Made by a program: the position numbers and the translations under genes
Notes under the pieces: generated by a model
Databases searched by the model: none
What the model was told of the DNA's origin: nothing
What the model saw: only the letters and a program-made list of their open reading frames with translations
Shown: in pieces, positions 59,989 through 64,000 of the stretch
How positions within the stretch are numbered: position 1 is the first letter of the stretch
Layout: each line of letters begins with the position of its first letter
DNA from: Emcibacter sp048269205
GTDB lineage: Bacteria; Pseudomonadota; Alphaproteobacteria; Sphingomonadales; Emcibacteraceae
NCBI RefSeq assembly: GCF_048269205.1
Contig: NZ_JBLXJC010000001.1
Coordinates: forward strand, 1,054,001-1,118,000
Length of the DNA stretch: 64,000 nucleotides
Direction of reading: 5' to 3'

Positions 59989-61242
59989 ATGGCTCAGGAA
60001 ACGGCGAATACAATGATAGCTCTGGAAGACTGGTTCAACGGCATCCCCCAGTCCGCCTGGGTTGTCATACCCCTGGCGGTGCTGGCGGTTGTGGTGCTTT
60101 CCCGGATTTTCATGTTGTTTCTCCATCCCGTTCTTCTATCCATTGCAGCCCGTACCAGCACCACATTTGATAACGATGTTATCGACAGAATATTGCGTCC
60201 CCTGGAACTGATTGCGGCCATCTCTTTTATTACCATTGCCATGCCCTATCTGCCATTGGATGAGGATGTCAGGTCATTTCTCTATCAGGTGGAGAAAACG
60301 CTCTATATCCTGGCTTTTCTGTGGCTTATCTTCCGCATTATAGATGTTGTCAGTGAACGCAAGGTCAGGCAATTGAGTGAAGGGGGGAAAAGCAGTGCAG
60401 CAAGTGTTCTTCCACTGCTCAGGCGTACGGTTAAAGTTGTTCTTTTTGCAATTATCCTGCTGTTTTTTATGCAGAATTTCGGCATTGATATCGGCGCCCT
60501 GCTTGCTGGTCTGGGTATTGGCGGCCTGGTGATCGCCCTGGCTGGCCAGAAGACCATCGAAAATCTTTTTGGCGGCGTCGTACTGGTCCTTGATCAACCG
60601 ATCCAGGTTGGTGATTACTGCCGGGTGGGAACTGATCTGGTGGGAACAGTAGAGGATATCGGCCTGCGCTCGACACGCATCCGCACACTCGACCGGACAG
60701 TCATCACGATGCCTAATGCCGATTTCTCCCAGATGAAGATCGAGAACTACGGTAAACGAGACCGTATCAGGCTTTATACGACCATTGGCGTCAGATATGA
60801 AACCACCCCGGATCAGATGCGTTATCTGCTGGTGGAGCTGAGAAAAATGCTGCATGCCCATCCAAAACTGGACAGGGAACCTTTGCGGGTACGCTTCAGT
60901 GAATTTGCCGCCTACAGCCTGAATATAGAAATCATGGCCTATGCCCTGACACAGCACTGGGCGGAATATGTGGCGGTGCGCGAGGATATCTATCTGCGCA
61001 TTCTGGAGATTGTGAATAACAGCGGCACCGGTTTCGCCTTCCCGTCCCAGACGCTCTATATGGAACGGGGCAGCGGGGTGAGTGCCGAGAAAACCAAACG
61101 GGCTGAAGAAAAAGTCGAAGGCTGGCGAAACGAGGGGCAGCTTTTCATGCCGGATATTCCGGAGGATGAGATTGGCCGTCTGGATGATACACTCGACTAT
61201 CCACCCAAAGGGGGAATCCTGAATGATTCCAACAAGAAGTAA
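59989..61242 (+). CDS. MscS-family mechanosensitive ion channel
   Basis: A 417-residue MscS-family protein. About five N-terminal helices (first near 20-42) precede the pore helix with its Gly/Ala rhythm LLAGLGIGGLVIALAGQKTIENLFGG (about 168-193), the beta domain (GDYCRVGTDLVGTVEDIGLRSTRIRTLDRTVITMPNADF) and a C-terminal alpha/beta domain. Such channels open on hypo-osmotic shock. ATG 59989. The Na/Pi cotransporter gene follows after 3 bp. Confidence 0.92.
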   Translation: MAQETANTMIALEDWFNGIPQSAWVVIPLAVLAVVVLSRIFMLFLHPVLLSIAARTSTTFDNDVIDRILRPLELIAAISFITIAMPYLPLDEDVRSFLYQVEKTLYILAFLWLIFRIIDVVSERKVRQLSEGGKSSAASVLPLLRRTVKVVLFAIILLFFMQNFGIDIGALLAGLGIGGLVIALAGQKTIENLFGGVVLVLDQPIQVGDYCRVGTDLVGTVEDIGLRSTRIRTLDRTVITMPNADFSQMKIENYGKRDRIRLYTTIGVRYETTPDQMRYLLVELRKMLHAHPKLDREPLRVRFSEFAAYSLNIEIMAYALTQHWAEYVAVREDIYLRILEIVNNSGTGFAFPSQTLYMERGSGVSAEKTKRAEEKVEGWRNEGQLFMPDIPEDEIGRLDDTLDYPPKGGILNDSNKK

Positions 61243-61245
61243 GTC

Positions 61246-62907
61246 ATGACACTGGAAATTCTTTTCAATGCCGCCGGGGGATTGGCCCTGTTCATGATGG
61301 CCATGGCCATGATGACGGACGGGCTCAAGGTTTTTGCCGGAAGCGCGCTTAAAAACATTCTCCAGAACTGGACGTCGAGTGTCACCCGGGCGGTTTTGAC
61401 CGGGGCCCTGATTACCGGGTTTGTCCAGTCTTCAAGTGCGGTAACAGTGGCGACCATCGGTTTTGTCAATGCGGGGATACTTACCCTAAGACAGGCAATC
61501 GGCGTTATTTTCGGCTCCAATGTGGGCACCACCATCACCGGCTGGCTGGTCAGTATCATCGGGTTCGGCTTCAAGATCGAGGCCCTGTCCATGCCCATGC
61601 TGGCGCTGGGGGTTATCATACGCTATGTGGCCGGGGGAAAGCGTATTCAGGGGCTGGGCCAATCAATGATTGGCCTTGCCCTGTTTTTCCTTGGTTTGTC
61701 GATACTGAAAGCGGCCTTTTCCGGGGTGGCGGATTCTTTCGGCAATGATATTTTTACCACCCAGGATGTGGGCGGGGCCTGGATATTTGTCCTTATCGGC
61801 TTTGTCATTACAGTGTTAACCCAGTCGTCCAGTGCGGCTATTGCCATAATCCTTACGGCCGCCAGCGAAGGGGTGGTTGGCGTAAACGTTGCTGCCGCTG
61901 CCATCATCGGTGCTAATGTAGGGACCACCTCAACCGCGGTCCTGGCGGCCCTCAACGCTACACCAAACGCGAAAAGAGTTGCGGCCGGACATGTGGCCTT
62001 CAACGTCCTGACAGGTTTGCTGGCACTGGTCATGCTGCCGCTGGTGATCTGGTTTGTCGCCAAGGCCGGTCACCTGATCGGCATTTCCGACCAGCCGGTG
62101 CCGTTTCTGGCCTTTTTCCATACCGCCTTCAATATTCTCGGTGTTTTGTTGTTAACGCCGTTTGTGGGGCGACTGACCACGGTGTTGGAAAAAATGTTCA
62201 GGACCCAGGAAGAAACCCTCAGCCGCCCGCAGTTTCTCGACCAGACTGTGGCTGCAACACCGGTTTTGGCGATGTCCGCCATCTGGAAGGAACTGGACCG
62301 GCTCTATGACCTGTCCTGCAATCTGGCTCTTCTGGCCATAAAGAGCAGGAACGGTAGCGAGAGACTTGTCGAAAAACAAGCCGAAGCCATTTATAGCCTC
62401 GGCAAGACCATCAGCGACTTTGTCCTGCATCTGCGGATGGAGAGTATGGCGCGGGAACAGGCAGAGGATCTGCCATCCTCCATCCGGACCACCCGGTATC
62501 TGGAAGAAGTGGCGCGGATGGCACCAAACCTGTGCACATTGGTGCTTTCCGTCCATGCTTTGGCACAGGGGGCGGTCAGGGAACAGTTGCAGAAGTTTCT
62601 GGCTGTAACGGAAAAATTCGTTGTGGACTTCAGCCGTGAAGAGGACGGAATACGGCCCCAGGATGTGAGGCTGGAGGCTGTAGGGACGTTTCAGTCCAGC
62701 TATCAGGAAACCAAATCAAGTCTGCTCAGGGCGGCGGCTGAACGGCAACTCACCATTGATGAGGTGGATGAACTGCTGGATCAGCTCAGCCGTACACGTC
62801 GCCTGGTGGAACAACTGGCCAAGGCGGACCACATGATTGACCTGAAAAAAAGCAATAATAAAATGGAAGAAACAGGGCCGGAAAATGGGGAAGCCGGCGC
62901 ATTTTAA
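61246..62907 (+). CDS. Na/Pi cotransporter family protein with PhoU-like C-terminus
   Basis: A 553-residue protein. Two inverted Na/Pi repeats are visible by the QSSSAVTVATIGFVNAG (about 63) and QSSSAAIAIILTAASEG (about 193) motifs, plus SNVGTTITGWLV and GANVGTTSTAV. The C-terminal 200 residues are helical and PhoU-like. It would import phosphate or export it by sodium. It lies 3 bp after the MscS gene, so the two are co-expressed. Whether it connects to the Pho-type promoters upstream in the window is unproven. Confidence 0.9.
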   Translation: MTLEILFNAAGGLALFMMAMAMMTDGLKVFAGSALKNILQNWTSSVTRAVLTGALITGFVQSSSAVTVATIGFVNAGILTLRQAIGVIFGSNVGTTITGWLVSIIGFGFKIEALSMPMLALGVIIRYVAGGKRIQGLGQSMIGLALFFLGLSILKAAFSGVADSFGNDIFTTQDVGGAWIFVLIGFVITVLTQSSSAAIAIILTAASEGVVGVNVAAAAIIGANVGTTSTAVLAALNATPNAKRVAAGHVAFNVLTGLLALVMLPLVIWFVAKAGHLIGISDQPVPFLAFFHTAFNILGVLLLTPFVGRLTTVLEKMFRTQEETLSRPQFLDQTVAATPVLAMSAIWKELDRLYDLSCNLALLAIKSRNGSERLVEKQAEAIYSLGKTISDFVLHLRMESMAREQAEDLPSSIRTTRYLEEVARMAPNLCTLVLSVHALAQGAVREQLQKFLAVTEKFVVDFSREEDGIRPQDVRLEAVGTFQSSYQETKSSLLRAAAERQLTIDEVDELLDQLSRTRRLVEQLAKADHMIDLKKSNNKMEETGPENGEAGAF

Positions 62908-62931
62908 AGAGAAGGGTTTAGGGAGTAAGCG

Positions 62932-64000
62932 ATGAAAAATGTCATACGGGCGGGTGCATTCCTTTTACTGGTGACATTTGCCGGGCAACAGACCAATGCC
63001 GTGGAGGCCGGCACGGTGAAGATTGTTCGGGATAGTTACGGTGTGCCGCATATCTATGCGGACGAGACTTTCGGGCTGTTTTATGGTTACGGTTATGCGG
63101 TGGCCCAGGACCGGCTTTTCCAGATCGAGATGATCCGCCGCTCCGCCATGGGCACGGTGGCGGAAGTGCTGGGCCCGGACTATCTCCCCTTTGACAAGAA
63201 AATTCGCGCCTCCTTTGATCTGCGCTCCATCAAGGCTCAGGTTGCAGCGCTGCCGAAAGAGCGTCGGGATATCCTTGATGGCTATGCGGCGGGCATGAAT
63301 GCCTGGATCAAAGAGGTGGAAAAAGCCCCGGAGAAATGGCTGCCCCGGGAATATAGTGACTTTGATTTTACACCTTCAAAATGGACCGCCGTGGATGTGG
63401 CCATGGTCTTTGTCGGCGCCATCGCCCACCGCTTTTCCGATTTCAATACGGAGCTGGAGAACCTGGCCTATCTCAATGACCTTGTTGCACGCCATGGCAA
63501 GGAGACCGGCTGGCAGATCTTCAACCAGACCAACTGGATCAACGATCCTACAGCACCGACCACAGTGCCGGGTAAAAATGCCGGGAAATATGCAGCGGTG
63601 CGTGAGATGCCGACCTATTTGGCGGGCCTTGCTGGTTCCACGCAACAGAAACTGATCCTTGATCGGGACGGGAGCTATTTCCACGGCACCGAGGAGCAGG
63701 CTAAAACCTACCGGGCCCGGGAACTGGCCGCTACCGGTCTCAGCGGTCCTGCCGGATATCCCTCTGCATCCAACATCTGGATTGTCGGTAAAAACAAGGC
63801 CAAAGGGGTCAATGGCGTACTCCTGAACGGGCCGCAGTTCGGATCGATCACCCCGTCTTACGTTTATAATGTGGGTCTGCATGGCGCAGGTTATGATCTG
63901 GTCGGTAACGCCTATTTTGCCTCGCCCGCGGTCTTTTTTGGCCGCAATGACAAAATCAGCTGGGGCAGCACCGCCGGTATGGGCGACACGGTGGATATCT
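62932..64000 (+). CDS. Penicillin acylase family (Ntn-hydrolase) protein, N-terminal part (runs off the window)
   Basis: At least 356 residues of a secreted penicillin-acylase family protein; the end lies beyond 64000. A signal peptide (about 1-23, ending TNA) precedes the alpha-chain with VKIVRDSYGVPHIYADETFGLFYGYGYAVAQDRLFQIEMIRR, the typical start. The nucleophile is likely Ser280 in GYPSASNIWIVG, which becomes the beta-chain N-terminus after self-cleavage. Substrates in the family include penicillins, acyl-homoserine lactones and other amides; none can be chosen here. ATG 62932 follows AGGGAGTAAGCG; it lies 24 bp downstream of the Na/Pi gene. Confidence 0.85.
   Translation, partial: MKNVIRAGAFLLLVTFAGQQTNAVEAGTVKIVRDSYGVPHIYADETFGLFYGYGYAVAQDRLFQIEMIRRSAMGTVAEVLGPDYLPFDKKIRASFDLRSIKAQVAALPKERRDILDGYAAGMNAWIKEVEKAPEKWLPREYSDFDFTPSKWTAVDVAMVFVGAIAHRFSDFNTELENLAYLNDLVARHGKETGWQIFNQTNWINDPTAPTTVPGKNAGKYAAVREMPTYLAGLAGSTQQKLILDRDGSYFHGTEEQAKTYRARELAATGLSGPAGYPSASNIWIVGKNKAKGVNGVLLNGPQFGSITPSYVYNVGLHGAGYDLVGNAYFASPAVFFGRNDKISWGSTAGMGDTVDI

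Noticed and set aside
1..64000. CRISPR arrays, insertion sequences, prophage genes, rRNA operons or tmRNA
   Set aside because: None could be seen: no regularly spaced direct repeats with unique spacers, no transposase or integrase motifs, and no rRNA-like sequence. smpB is present but its tmRNA partner is not in the window.

Overview
The window looks like a core-genome segment of a free-living, probably marine alphaproteobacterium. The support is the gene orders sdhE-mfd next to recG, rpoZ-rel-pyrE-DUF2062-pdxJ-acpS-lepB-rnc-era, and gatC-gatA-gatB, together with a ceramide (sphingolipid) gene set and a type II secretion locus laid out much as I remember it from Caulobacter. Base composition is even and moderately GC-rich, gene density is high, and many neighbours overlap by 4 bp. 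I see no insertion sequence, prophage or CRISPR array. A more exact placement (for example Emcibacterales or Kordiimonadales) is only a guess.

Layout. 0-3.7 kb: mfd (partial) and sdhE on the minus strand, recG on the plus strand, then a DUF502 membrane protein. 3.8-12.9 kb: a sphingolipid locus with a GNAT-fold acyltransferase that could be the ceramide synthase, lptG, lptF, a degenerate diacylglycerol/ceramide-kinase-like protein, serine palmitoyltransferase, its acyl carrier protein, an epimerase-type reductase and an acyl-ACP/AMP ligase. 13-20.5 kb: EamA transporter, recX, MFS transporter, EF-hand protein, dapA, smpB, a secreted His/Tyr-rich protein, a family 5 uracil-DNA glycosylase with a NYN nuclease, and folK. 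20.6-28.3 kb: the rpoZ-to-era housekeeping run. 28.3-36.5 kb: DUF4105 protein, arginase and ornithine aminotransferase with a divergent Lrp regulator, gatCAB, and small proteins. 36.65 kb: tRNA-Ser(GCT). 36.8-55.7 kb: the secretion region. 55.7-64 kb: DUF389, LapA, a P-type ATPase, a MscS channel, a Na/Pi cotransporter and the start of a penicillin-acylase-family hydrolase.

Two regions stand out. In the sphingolipid locus, all five enzyme classes reported as needed for bacterial ceramide synthesis sit within 9 kb, next to an LptF/LptG pair that lacks its usual lptD neighbour. This suggests a single unit for making, modifying and exporting a ceramide-based lipid. In the secretion region, a prepilin peptidase, a large internally duplicated lipoprotein, a TonB-dependent receptor and a complete gspC-N set ending in an uncharacterised lipoprotein are preceded at three promoters by 7-bp direct repeats spaced 11 bp apart, which resemble PhoB boxes. 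I infer a phosphate-starvation-controlled secretion system whose main cargo may be the duplicated lipoprotein. A Na/Pi cotransporter gene lies in the same neighbourhood.

Gene starts were chosen from ribosome-binding sites, family N-termini and overlaps. Several differ from the longest open frame, including one likely CTG start (DUF2062 protein at 23912). All functional calls rest on reading the sequence; no database search was run.
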